Positions 1-6,340 of a DNA stretch of 13,495 nucleotides are shown here, piece by piece (the first letter of the stretch is position 1; every line of letters starts with the position of its first letter). The stretch covers positions 1 through 13,495 of the forward strand of contig JABMNB010000095.1 of the NCBI GenBank assembly GCA_013205335.1, given 5' to 3'. A program made the translations under genes and the position numbers. The notes under the pieces are model-generated. The model was given only the letters and a program-made list of their open reading frames with translations. It had not been told where the DNA came from and did not search any database. The stretch comes from Rhodospirillales bacterium. GTDB lineage: Bacteria > Pseudomonadota > Alphaproteobacteria > Reyranellales > Reyranellaceae.

Positions 1-1403
1 CGGTCGCCATGCTGGAGGCCGCCCCCGAGGCCGAGCGCGGCGGCAACAGCACCTACACGGCCGGCGCCATGCGCGTGGTCTTCCACGGCGTCGACGATCT
101 GGTGCAGCTCTATGACCTGACCGAAGACGAGAAGCACGACGTCGATTTCGGCAGCTATTCGGCCGACGAGTATCTCGACGACATGGGCCGGGTGACCAAC
201 TACCGCTGCGACCCGGAACTGACCGACATCCTGATCGGCCGCAGCTTCGAGACCATGAAGTGGATGCGCTCCAAGGGCGTGCGCTTCCAGCCCTCCTACG
301 GCCGCCAGGCCTTCAAGGTGAACGGCAAGTACAAGTTCTGGGGCGGCCTCGCGGTCGAAGCCTGGGGCGGCGGACCGGGCCTGGTCGATCTCGAACACAA
401 GGCGGCGGTGAAGGCCGGCATACCCATTCACTACGAGACGGCGGCGATGTCGCTGATCGAGGAAGACGGCGTCGTGCGCGGCGTCATCGCCCGCCACAAG
501 GGCCGCAAGGTCAGGATCGGCGCCAAGGCGGTCGTGCTGGCCTGCGGCGGCTTCGAGAGCAACGCCGAGATGCGCACGCGCTATCTCGGACCCACCTGGG
601 ATCTCGCCAAGGTGCGCGGAACGCGCTTCAACACCGGCGCCGGCATCAACATGGCGCTGGCGATCGGCGCCAAGCCGCACGGCAACTGGTCGGGCGGCCA
701 CGCGGTCGGCTGGGACATGAACGCGCCGGAGTTCGGCGACCTCGATGTCGGCGACAATTTCCAGAAACACTCCTACCCGCTCGGCATCATGGTGAACGCC
801 AACGGCCTGCGCTTCGTCGACGAGGGCGCAGACTTCCGCAACTACACCTACGCCAAGTACGGCGCGGTGATCCTGGCGCAGCCGCAGCAGTTCGCGTGGC
901 AGATCTTCGACTCGAAGGTGCTCGACAAGCTGCGCGACGAATACCGCATCAAGCGCATGACCAAGGTCCGCGCCGACACGATCGAGGAGCTGGCGAAGAA
1001 GCTCGAGGGCGTCGACGAGCAGCAGTTCCTCAAGACCATCAAGGAATGGAACGCGGCGGTGATGACCGAGGTGCCGTTCAACCCGGCGGTCAAGGACGGC
1101 CGCGGCACCCGCGGGCTCGCGGTGCCGAAGAGCAACTGGGCCAACACGATCGACCAGGGTCCCTTCGAAGCCTATGCCGTGACCTGCGGCCTCACCTTCA
1201 CCTTCGGCGGGCTCAAGATCAGCAACGAGGGCGAGGTCGAGAACACCGACGGGCACGCGATCCCGGGCCTGTTCGCGGCGGGCGAACTGGTGGGCGGACT
1301 GTTCTATCACAACTATCCGGGTGGCACCGGGCTGGTCTCCGGCGCGGTGCTGGGCAAGCTCGCGGGCGATGGTGCCGGCCGATACGTGGCAGGGAAAAAC
1401 TAG
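1..1403 (+). CDS. tcuA: FAD-dependent tricarballylate dehydrogenase-like flavoprotein (5' end missing)
   Basis: The open frame runs in from the left edge (first full codon at base 3) and ends at TAG 1401-1403, giving 466 visible residues. It opens inside the FAD Rossmann fold: VAMLEAAPEAERGGNS is the end of the second beta strand, where a Glu binds the FAD ribose, so the GxGxxG strand and true start lie upstream; the ATG at 9 is internal. The C-terminal FAD-binding segment is present (PGLFAAGELVGG followed by YPGGTGLVSGAVLGKLAG), as is the mid-protein AKAVVLACGGFESN strand. Fumarate reductase/succinate dehydrogenase-type flavoproteins share this plan. The LEAAPE...RGGNS start is what I recall for TcuA, which oxidises tricarballylate to cis-aconitate. 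Another substrate in the same flavoprotein family, such as a 3-ketosteroid or other carboxylate, is possible. The Bug receptor gene 95 bp downstream on the same strand suggests uptake and oxidation of an organic acid. Confidence 0.75.
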   Translation, partial: VAMLEAAPEAERGGNSTYTAGAMRVVFHGVDDLVQLYDLTEDEKHDVDFGSYSADEYLDDMGRVTNYRCDPELTDILIGRSFETMKWMRSKGVRFQPSYGRQAFKVNGKYKFWGGLAVEAWGGGPGLVDLEHKAAVKAGIPIHYETAAMSLIEEDGVVRGVIARHKGRKVRIGAKAVVLACGGFESNAEMRTRYLGPTWDLAKVRGTRFNTGAGINMALAIGAKPHGNWSGGHAVGWDMNAPEFGDLDVGDNFQKHSYPLGIMVNANGLRFVDEGADFRNYTYAKYGAVILAQPQQFAWQIFDSKVLDKLRDEYRIKRMTKVRADTIEELAKKLEGVDEQQFLKTIKEWNAAVMTEVPFNPAVKDGRGTRGLAVPKSNWANTIDQGPFEAYAVTCGLTFTFGGLKISNEGEVENTDGHAIPGLFAAGELVGGLFYHNYPGGTGLVSGAVLGKLAGDGAGRYVAGKN

Positions 1404-1406
1404 GCA

Positions 1407-1426
1407 CCCGCTTGCTGCGGAGCGGG
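1407..1426 (+). other. intercistronic hairpin after the flavoprotein gene
   Basis: CCCGCT (1407-1412) and AGCGGG (1421-1426) form a perfect 6-bp stem around an 8-nt loop, starting 4 nt after the TAG. No T run follows, so it is a poor intrinsic terminator. It may be a processing or mRNA-stabilising hairpin, or simply chance in GC-rich DNA. Confidence 0.35.
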
Positions 1427-1465
1427 ATTGTCTTCAAGGTCTTGTTGGTTTTCAGGCTTGCACGA

Positions 1466-1492
1466 CGCGGATAACCGCGCGGCATCAGGAGG
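1466..1492 (+). promoter_or_regulatory. strong Shine-Dalgarno with a preceding small hairpin, for the Bug receptor gene
   Basis: AGGAGG at 1487-1492 lies 6 nt before ATG 1499 and fixes that start. Just upstream, CGCGG (1466-1470), ATAA and CCGCG (1475-1479) can form a 5-bp tetraloop hairpin, ending 7 nt before the Shine-Dalgarno sequence. The ribosome site is clear; a role for the hairpin is only a possibility. Confidence 0.6.
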
Positions 1493-1498
1493 AAGAAA

Positions 1499-2476
1499 AT
1501 GTTCCCAATCACCCGGCGTCATGCCCTGGCCCTCGGCGGCTCGTCCCTGCTGCTGCCGTCGACCTTGCGCGCCCAGGCCACCTGGCCGACCGGCCCCGTC
1601 ACCTTCGTCGTGGGCTATGCTGCTGGTGGCAGCACCGACATCAATGCCCGCGAGCTGGCGCACGTGATGACGCCGGTCATCGGGCAGCAAATCATCATCG
1701 ACAACAAAGGGGGTGCCGCCGGCTCGATCGGCCTGCGCGCCGTCGCGAATGCCAAACCCGACGGACAGTCGCTGTTCGTCGCCGTCGGCACCAACGTGAT
1801 CATCAATCCACACGTCCAGAAGGGCATGATCGACACCCTCGCCTCCCTGGCACCGATCTGCCAGATCACGGACTACCAGTACGTGCTGGTCGTGGGGAAC
1901 AAGGTGCCGGTGAAGAATGCCGCCGAGCTGGTGGCGATGGCCAAGAAGGATCCCGAGAAGCTCACCTTCTCGTCGTCGGGTGTGGGCGGCAACAACCACC
2001 TCGCCGGCGCGCTGTTCGCGGAAGCGGCCGGCATCAAGATCACCCACGTGCCCTACAAGGGCACGGGACCGGCGGTGGCCGACGTGATCAGTGGTCAGAT
2101 CACCATGAACTTCTCGTCGCTGCCGCCCGCGGTTTCCCAGGTAAAGGGCGGCAACCTCAAGGCGCTGGCGGTGACGGGCAACAAGCGCGTCAGTTCCATG
2201 CCCGACGTGCCGACCCTGAAGGAACAGGGGATCGACGTCGTCGTCACCAGCTGGCAGGGCCTGTTCGCCCCGGCCAAGACACCGCCCGACATCCTCGACA
2301 AGATCGATAAGGCGACCAAGGAAGCGATGAAGAACCCCAAGTGGCAGGAGGCGCTGGCCCGGGACGGGCTGGAGATGCCGCCCAACCGCACCCGCGCAGA
2401 ATTCACCAAGTTCGTCGCCGAAGAGCACGCCTTCTGGAGCAAGAAGCTGCGCGAGCTCAACGTCCAGATGGAGTAG
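1499..2476 (+). CDS. Bug/TctC-family periplasmic tricarboxylate-type substrate-binding protein
   Basis: This is a 325-residue protein, the usual length for Bug receptors, which capture carboxylates or related small ligands in the periplasm for tripartite tricarboxylate transporters or for sensing. The N-terminus is a signal peptide: R6-R7 in a TRRHALALGG context suggests Tat export, followed by a short hydrophobic stretch and a likely cut after AQA at residue 27. Family hallmarks follow: PTGPVTFVVGYAAGGSTDINAR (a GGSTD loop), DNKGGAAGSIG, PYKGTGPAVADVISGQ, and a C-terminal SMPDVPTLKEQG. The start is set by AGGAGG 6 nt upstream. It lies 95 bp after the flavoprotein gene on the same strand, probably in one operon. 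No TctA or TctB membrane partner is in the window, so it may be an orphan receptor of the kind Bug-rich genomes carry in large numbers. The ligand cannot be read from sequence. The stop is only 15 bp from the convergent gene's stop, with no terminator between. Confidence 0.9.
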   Translation: MFPITRRHALALGGSSLLLPSTLRAQATWPTGPVTFVVGYAAGGSTDINARELAHVMTPVIGQQIIIDNKGGAAGSIGLRAVANAKPDGQSLFVAVGTNVIINPHVQKGMIDTLASLAPICQITDYQYVLVVGNKVPVKNAAELVAMAKKDPEKLTFSSSGVGGNNHLAGALFAEAAGIKITHVPYKGTGPAVADVISGQITMNFSSLPPAVSQVKGGNLKALAVTGNKRVSSMPDVPTLKEQGIDVVVTSWQGLFAPAKTPPDILDKIDKATKEAMKNPKWQEALARDGLEMPPNRTRAEFTKFVAEEHAFWSKKLRELNVQME

Positions 2477-2491
2477 CGCCTTCGGACCGCT

Positions 2492-3349
2492 TCACCCCGG
2501 CGTCCGTGCCTGCGCCTGCGTGCGCCGTCTCTCTTCGCCCAGTGCCCTGAGGCGCTCGACATCCTCAGGCTTTACCCGACCATAGCGCGGGCGCCAGTCG
2601 TCGTCGGACGGCCAGAGCACATCCGACCGCCGTATGGTGCGCGGCGCGTCGGCATCGCGCAGGAGCCCCAGCGCCTGCCCCGCGATCGTGCGCTGCAGGT
2701 CCTGCCGCCACGGCGGGCCACACGGATTGCCCAGCGGGAAATCCGTGAACAGGAAGCGCGGTACGCCGCAATATTCGACGATGTCGAGGGCGGAGCCGAC
2801 GATCACGGTCGGCATGCCGTTGGCTTCGAGATGGCGGGCGACCAAACTCACGGTTTGGTGGCAGACGGGTCAAAGCGGCGAGAGCAGCGCCGCGTCGGCG
2901 CCGTCGGCGCGCAAACGCTCCAGGACCCGCGGCGCATCGAACTCCATCGTCTTGCGCTGGCTGTACTCGGTGGGCACGCCATGGAAACGCGCCGCCACGC
3001 CGCCGACCAGGCCCTCTGCTGCCCAGTGCTGCACGGCCTCGATCGGCAGGAAGCTGGCCCGGTCGTCGGTACGGGTCGATTCCTTGTCCCAGGCGAGGTT
3101 GTCGGTGAAGAGTTTGGCCGGCGCCGGCGAGATCGCGTCCGACCAGACCTGCCGTGTGCCGGACGCATCGCGATTGCCGAGGTCGGGCGGACTTGCCGTC
3201 GTGACGAGACCTATCCTCGCCTGGGACAAGGGCTTGGCGAGAGGCGCGAACGGCACCGTGTCGAAGCGCGACCAGACGTAATCGGACGGGTAGCCGAGCG
3301 CGCGATAGTAGTCCCTCGTGCGATCCATGTAGCGGACGGTCTCGGTCAT
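2492..3349 (-). CDS. GrdB/PrdB-family reductase subunit, selenoprotein (in-frame UGA = Sec160, UxxC)
   Basis: Reading minus from ATG 3349, the frame meets UGA at 2872-2870 and continues in the same frame to UGA 2494-2492, giving 285 residues with Sec at 160. Both halves are needed for one protein. The N-terminal part has TDDRASFLPIEAV and GLVGGVAARFHG, then a Rossmann-like strand ADAALLSPL. The UGA follows, then PVCHQTVSLVARHLEANG, PTVIVGSALDIVEYCGVPR and FTDFPLGNPCG. This matches the selenoprotein B family of glycine/sarcosine/betaine/D-proline reductases, where a selenocysteine follows that strand. The UGA creates U160-P-V-C163, a selenium version of CxxC. Size is closer to PrdB than to full GrdB. 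A SECIS-like hairpin lies 17 nt downstream. The start was chosen as the first ATG outside the upstream gene; its ribosome site (GGTGG) is weak. It lies 32 nt after the AhpD-like selenoprotein gene, surely the same operon. Substrate unknown. Loss of function by a chance stop codon is the alternative, but a poor fit. Confidence 0.85.
2841..2859 (-). promoter_or_regulatory. candidate bacterial SECIS hairpin for Sec160 of the GrdB-like gene
   Basis: On the minus strand, 10 nt after the UGA (2872-2870), ACCAAAC (2859-2853) and GTTTGGT (2847-2841) make a perfect 7-bp stem around the loop CGTGA (2852-2848). The loop starts 17 nt after the UGA and has G at its second position. Bacterial SECIS elements lie within the coding region, with the loop roughly 16-37 nt after the UGA and a G among the first loop bases. 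The second selenoprotein gene in the operon has the same arrangement and nearly the same loop. Confidence 0.75.
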
Positions 3350-3381
3350 CGTTTCCACCGGCTTCTGTTGTTGCCGCCAGC

Positions 3382-3936
3382 CTAACCCCGTTTGGGCACC
3401 ATGCAAAAGCCCTGTGCCTCGATGCCGAGGGCAGGATTGAACTTCGAGCGGAAGTTCTCCATCGCGATCGCGGCGGTCAGCTCGACGATCTGGGCGTCGT
3501 TATAATGCTTCTTGAGCTGGTCAACGAGCGCATCGTCGACCTTGCGATCAGTGTAGGTGATGCGCTCGGCATATTCGAGGGCCAGCCGCTCGGCCTCGCT
3601 GAAGAGCGTGCTGTCACGCCAGGTCGTGACCTCGGCCAGCTTCTCCATCCCGCCGTCCGTCGTTTCCAGCACACGGCTGGAATTGATATCAATTCAAAAC
3701 GGGCAACCGTTGATCGTCGCGACGCGCACGTAGAGCAGCGCCGGCAGGCCCTTGGGCAAGAGACCCGATTGCTCGATCGACTGGCCGAGCATGCCGGCGG
3801 CGCGCAGGATCGGCGGGCAGTGCGCCATCACCTTCGTCGGGTTCAGCAAGCCGCCGAACATCTCGCGCTGCCGGTCGAACACGGCCTTCAGGATGGGATC
3901 GCCACCGTCTTCTTCGATCTCGCCGACCCGGGCCAT
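3382..3936 (-). CDS. AhpD-like/carboxymuconolactone decarboxylase-family selenoprotein (in-frame UGA = Sec81, CxxU)
   Basis: Minus strand, ATG 3936 to TAG 3384-3382, 184 residues with UGA at 3696-3694 read as Sec81. ATG 3936 is preceded by GAGGAGG (3951-3945) with 8 nt spacing, which decides it over upstream in-frame starts. The first half ends in ALLYVRVATINGCPF, then UGA, then IDINSSRVLETTDGG, FSEAERLALEYAERIT and QIVELTAAIAMENFRSKFNPALGIE, a complete carboxymuconolactone decarboxylase/AhpD fold. Cysteine homologues have NGCPFCIDIN here, so UGA replaces the second cysteine, giving C78-P-F-U81. In AhpD this second cysteine is the reactive one, and CxxU AhpD-like selenoproteins are known from genome and metagenome surveys. 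The His four residues after it in classical AhpD is Asn85 here, as in the CxxCxDxN subgroup. Likely role: thiol/selenol redox or peroxidase chemistry in the cytosol, with no signal peptide. It is the first gene of a pair with the GrdB-like selenoprotein. Confidence 0.87.
3664..3682 (-). promoter_or_regulatory. candidate bacterial SECIS hairpin for Sec81 of the AhpD-like gene
   Basis: On the minus strand, 11 nt after the UGA (3696-3694), TTCCAGC (3682-3676) and GCTGGAA (3670-3664) form a perfect 7-bp stem around the loop CGTGT (3675-3671). The loop begins 18 nt after the UGA with G second. Position, stem length and loop agree with the hairpin in the neighbouring gene (loop CGTGA, 17 nt) although stem sequences differ completely, as expected if SelB recognises the loop and helix geometry. 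Confidence 0.77.
3680..3695. repeat. perfect 16-bp palindrome overlapping the Sec81 UGA
   Basis: GAATTGATATCAATTC at 3680-3695 is its own reverse complement. It includes two bases of the UGA codon and the following Ile-Asp-Ile-Asn codons, and overlaps the 5' arm of the SECIS-like stem. As DNA it could bind a dimeric regulator. As RNA it would compete with the SECIS stem. The conserved IDIN protein motif explains part of it. Confidence 0.6.
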
Positions 3937-4190
3937 GAAACTCGCCTCCTCGTTGCAGGGGGCGGACACCATAGCGTCCGGGTCCGTCGCGGCGCGACGC
4001 ACATCTTCTCATATCCGCATGAGGTCGCCGAAGGTTCGACGGCATCGGCGAAGCCGCGCGAGCAGGCTATTGAACAAGGCTTTTCAGGAGTTCCGGCGAG
4101 CAACAATGTTGCGTCAGAGGTTACCACGACCCTGGCTTCAGGGGGGTGCGACATTCGGTTCAGTTGTTTCGTTTATTTCGTTTGTTCCGT
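3937..4190. other. non-coding region upstream of the selenoprotein pair
   Basis: No convincing gene lies in these 254 bases; the short frames here lack family features. It should hold the promoter of the minus-strand selenoprotein pair, but I see no clear sigma70 boxes. Visible structure: CTCAT/ATGAG arms (4008-4012, 4019-4023); GCAAC-AAT-GTTGC around 4100-4112; and CCCTG-GCTT-CAGGG (4130-4143), which without a T run is a weak terminator for the decayed gene upstream. I looked for a tRNA-Sec here and did not find one. Confidence 0.5.
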
Positions 4191-4197
4191 TTATTCG
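4167..4197. repeat. 9-bp tandem repeat, about 3.4 copies
   Basis: TTTCGTTTA (4167-4175), TTTCGTTTG (4176-4184), TTCCGTTTA (4185-4193) and a partial TTCG (4194-4197) repeat with a 9-bp period. The tract is AT-rich against a GC-rich background and ends over the stop codon of the minus-strand pseudogene. It looks like a simple slippage repeat. Confidence 0.7.
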
Positions 4198-4652
4198 CCA
4201 TGAGTCCGGGTTTTTCCAGCGGCCTGCCAAGACCGATGAAGGTCGGGCCGAACGATCAACCAGAAGACAAGGGTGGACGCGACCGCACAGGCGGGCACGA
4301 GCGACAACAGGACGGCGAGATTGGCCAGCAGGTCAAACCAGGCCGGGTCGGCGGCATCCCCCTCGAAGCCTGCCAGGCCGGCGAAGAGAGCGACGAAGAA
4401 CGCCCCCAGCCCGAGGCCCAGGAAAGATAGGCCCGCAGCCCGTCCCAGTGTCTGCGTCGCGTCACGAGGTATGACCGCAGTCCGATCAGCAGCGCGAACG
4501 GATAGGAGATGTCCGGCGAAGGTGGCGCAGCCCAGCGTCTGGGAGTCGCCGCCTGCGGCGAGCATCACTCACGCCAGGATCGCCGCCGGCACCATCGGCG
4601 CGACTACGAAGGCCGCCACCGTGCGGCACGACTTCGTGCGCGCGGATGGCAT
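4191..4652 (-). pseudogene. decayed small membrane protein gene (about four transmembrane helices)
   Basis: On the minus strand an ATG at 4652, 6 nt after the serA stop, opens MPSARTKSCRTVAAFVVAPM, a typical short cytoplasmic tail and first helix. The frame stops at TGA 4571-4569 after PAAILA. The same frame then continues for 125 codons to TAA at 4193, with further hydrophobic helices (GLSFLGLGLGAFFVALFAG; LLANLAVLLSLVPACAVAS) and a FWLIVRPDL end. Between roughly 4430 and 4520 the membrane-protein-like sequence SYPFALLIGLRSYLVTRRR lies in another frame, so two compensating frameshifts are likely as well as the stop. I do not recognise the family beyond small hypothetical inner-membrane proteins of about 150 residues. 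The TGA is in a hydrophobic helix with no nearby cysteine, so I do not treat it as a third selenocysteine. Confidence 0.5.
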
Positions 4653-4658
4653 GCCGGA

Positions 4659-6242
4659 TCAGAACCCCAGCGCCTTGGCCTGCATCACGCCGTCGATGCC
4701 GCTGATCTTGCCCATCAGGTCGGCGGAGATCGGCTGGTCGACCTGGACCAGGGCGATGGCCGAGCCGCCCGGCTTGTCGCGGCCGAGATGGAAGGTCGCA
4801 ATGTTGACCTTGGCCTCGCCCAGCAGCGTGCCCAGCCGGCCGATGAAGCCCGGCTTGTCGTCATTGGTGATGTAGAGCATGTGCGGCGCGAACTCGGCGT
4901 CGATCTCGATGCCCTTGATTTCGACGATGCGCGGATGCTTGCCGCCGAACAGCGTCCCCGTGACGGAGCGCGTGTACTTCTCCGTCGTGACCGACAGGCG
5001 GATCATCGAATTGTAGTCGGTCTCGCGCTCGTGCTTGACCTCGGCCACCTCGATGCCGCGCTCGCGGGCGATGACCGGCGCGTTGACCATGTTGACCGAT
5101 GTGAGCTGCGGGCGCAGCACGCCCATCAGGGCCACCTGGGTGAGCGGCTTCACGTTGAGCTTCGACACCAGGCCCTCGTACTCGATCGAGACGGCCTTGA
5201 TGTCGGTGTCGGTGAGCTGGCCCGCGAACGAGCCCAGCTTCTCGACGAGGTCGAGATACGGCGCCAGCTTGGGCGCATCCTCGGCCGAGACGTTCGGCAT
5301 GTTGAGCGAGTTGGTGACCGCACCGGTCAGCAGATAGTCGGCCATCTGCTCGGCGACCTGCAGTGCCACGTTCTCCTGCGCCTCGACCGTCGAGGCGCCG
5401 AGATGCGGCGTGCAGACGAGGTTCGGGGCGCCGAACAGCACGTTCTGCTTGGCCGGCTCCTCGACGAACACGTCGAAGCCCGCGCCCGCGATGTGTCCTG
5501 AGACCAGCAGGTCGCGCACCGCCAGCTCGTCGACCAGACCGCCGCGCGCGCAGTTGATGATGCGCACGCCCTTCTTGGTCTTCATCAGGTTGGCGCGGCT
5601 CAGGATGTTCTTGGTCTGCTCGGTGAGCGGCGTGTGCACCGTGATGAAGTCGGCGCGGGCCAGCACCTGCTCCAGGGTCGCCTTCTCGACGCCGAGTTCG
5701 GCGGCGCGCTGGTCGCTCAGGAACGGATCGTAGGCCACGACCCGCATCTTGAGGCCGATGGCGCGCTCGGCGACGATCGAGCCGATGTTGCCGCAGCCGA
5801 TCAGGCCCAGCGTCTTGAAGCTGAGCTCGGTGCCCATGAAGCGGTTCTTCTCCCACTTCCCGGCCTGTGTGCTCGTATTGGCGTCCGGCACCTGGCGGGC
5901 GACCGAGAACATCAGCGCGATGGCATGTTCGGCCGTCGTGATGGCGTTGCCGAACGGCGTGTTCATCACGACGACGCCGTGTGCGGTGGCGGCCTTGATG
6001 TCGACATTGTCGACGCCGATGCCGGCGCGGCCCACGACCCTGAGCTTCTTGGCCACGGCCAGAACCTCGGCGGTGACCTTGGTGGCCGAGCGGATCGCCA
6101 GGCCTTCGTAGTTACCGATGATCTCGCGCAGCTCGGCGGGCTTCAGGCCCGGCTTGAAATCGACGTCGCAGCCGCGCTCCGAGAAGATCTCGACGGCGCG
6201 GGGGGACAGCTCATCGGAAATGAGAACCTTGGGCTTTGCCAT
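4659..6242 (-). CDS. serA: D-3-phosphoglycerate dehydrogenase, long form with ACT domain
   Basis: This 527-residue protein catalyses the first committed step of serine synthesis, NAD-dependent oxidation of 3-phosphoglycerate to phosphohydroxypyruvate in the cytosol. Residues 1-100 and about 285-315 form the substrate-binding domain. The NAD-binding domain between them has GxGxxG at 149-154 (GCGNIG) and D172 after the second strand. Catalytic residues are visible: R233 in NCARGG, E262 in VEEP and H280 in TPHLGAST. An allosteric substrate-binding-type domain follows (about 320-450), then a C-terminal ACT domain (HMLYITNDDKPGFIGRLGTLL), where serine usually acts as feedback inhibitor. Length fits the long, type 1 enzymes. 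ATG 6242 is preceded by GGAG (6254-6251) with 8 nt spacing. It lies 97 bp downstream of serC on the same strand, with a paired palindrome in the gap. The gene is intact and ordinary for the group. Confidence 0.98.
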   Translation of the reverse strand: MAKPKVLISDELSPRAVEIFSERGCDVDFKPGLKPAELREIIGNYEGLAIRSATKVTAEVLAVAKKLRVVGRAGIGVDNVDIKAATAHGVVVMNTPFGNAITTAEHAIALMFSVARQVPDANTSTQAGKWEKNRFMGTELSFKTLGLIGCGNIGSIVAERAIGLKMRVVAYDPFLSDQRAAELGVEKATLEQVLARADFITVHTPLTEQTKNILSRANLMKTKKGVRIINCARGGLVDELAVRDLLVSGHIAGAGFDVFVEEPAKQNVLFGAPNLVCTPHLGASTVEAQENVALQVAEQMADYLLTGAVTNSLNMPNVSAEDAPKLAPYLDLVEKLGSFAGQLTDTDIKAVSIEYEGLVSKLNVKPLTQVALMGVLRPQLTSVNMVNAPVIARERGIEVAEVKHERETDYNSMIRLSVTTEKYTRSVTGTLFGGKHPRIVEIKGIEIDAEFAPHMLYITNDDKPGFIGRLGTLLGEAKVNIATFHLGRDKPGGSAIALVQVDQPISADLMGKISGIDGVMQAKALGF

Positions 6243-6264
6243 TGGGATGACTCCAAATTCTTGT

Positions 6265-6340
6265 GCTGGGGGCGCGCCACTCCAGTGGCGCGATCAGGAT
6301 TCAAGAGGAAGACGCGTCACTGGAGTGACGCGCCCCCAGC
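6265..6340. repeat. paired palindromic element (REP/BIME-like) between serC and serA
   Basis: Two palindromes, CGCGCCACTCCAGTGGCGCG (6273-6292) and CGCGTCACTGGAGTGACGCG (6313-6332), each have perfect 9-bp arms around a 2-nt centre. They are flanked on the outside by GCTGGGGG (6265-6272) and CCCCCAGC (6333-6340), so the whole 28-bp unit occurs twice in inverted orientation around a 20-nt spacer. The units match at 26 of 28 bases; the two differences are a C-to-T and a G-to-A that pair with each other, so each hairpin stays perfect. This is the layout of a BIME made of two REP units. The last base overlaps the serC stop codon. In transcripts it could stabilise the serC message or uncouple serA from it. 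Confidence 0.85.

Noticed and set aside
1400..2428. Long minus-strand open frame opposite the Bug receptor gene
   Set aside because: It is antisense to a clear receptor gene, is rich in Arg, Gly and His as GC-rich shadow frames are, and has no family features.
3937..4190. Possible tRNA-Sec (selC) upstream of the selenoprotein genes
   Set aside because: There is a GGTTCGAC-like stretch near 4033, but no anticodon arm with TTCA in a proper loop and no long acceptor stem could be found.
4569..4571. A third in-frame UGA (minus strand) followed by a GC-rich inverted repeat, as a possible third selenocysteine
   Set aside because: It lies in a hydrophobic helix with no neighbouring cysteine or redox motif, and frameshifts follow, so a decayed gene is the better reading.
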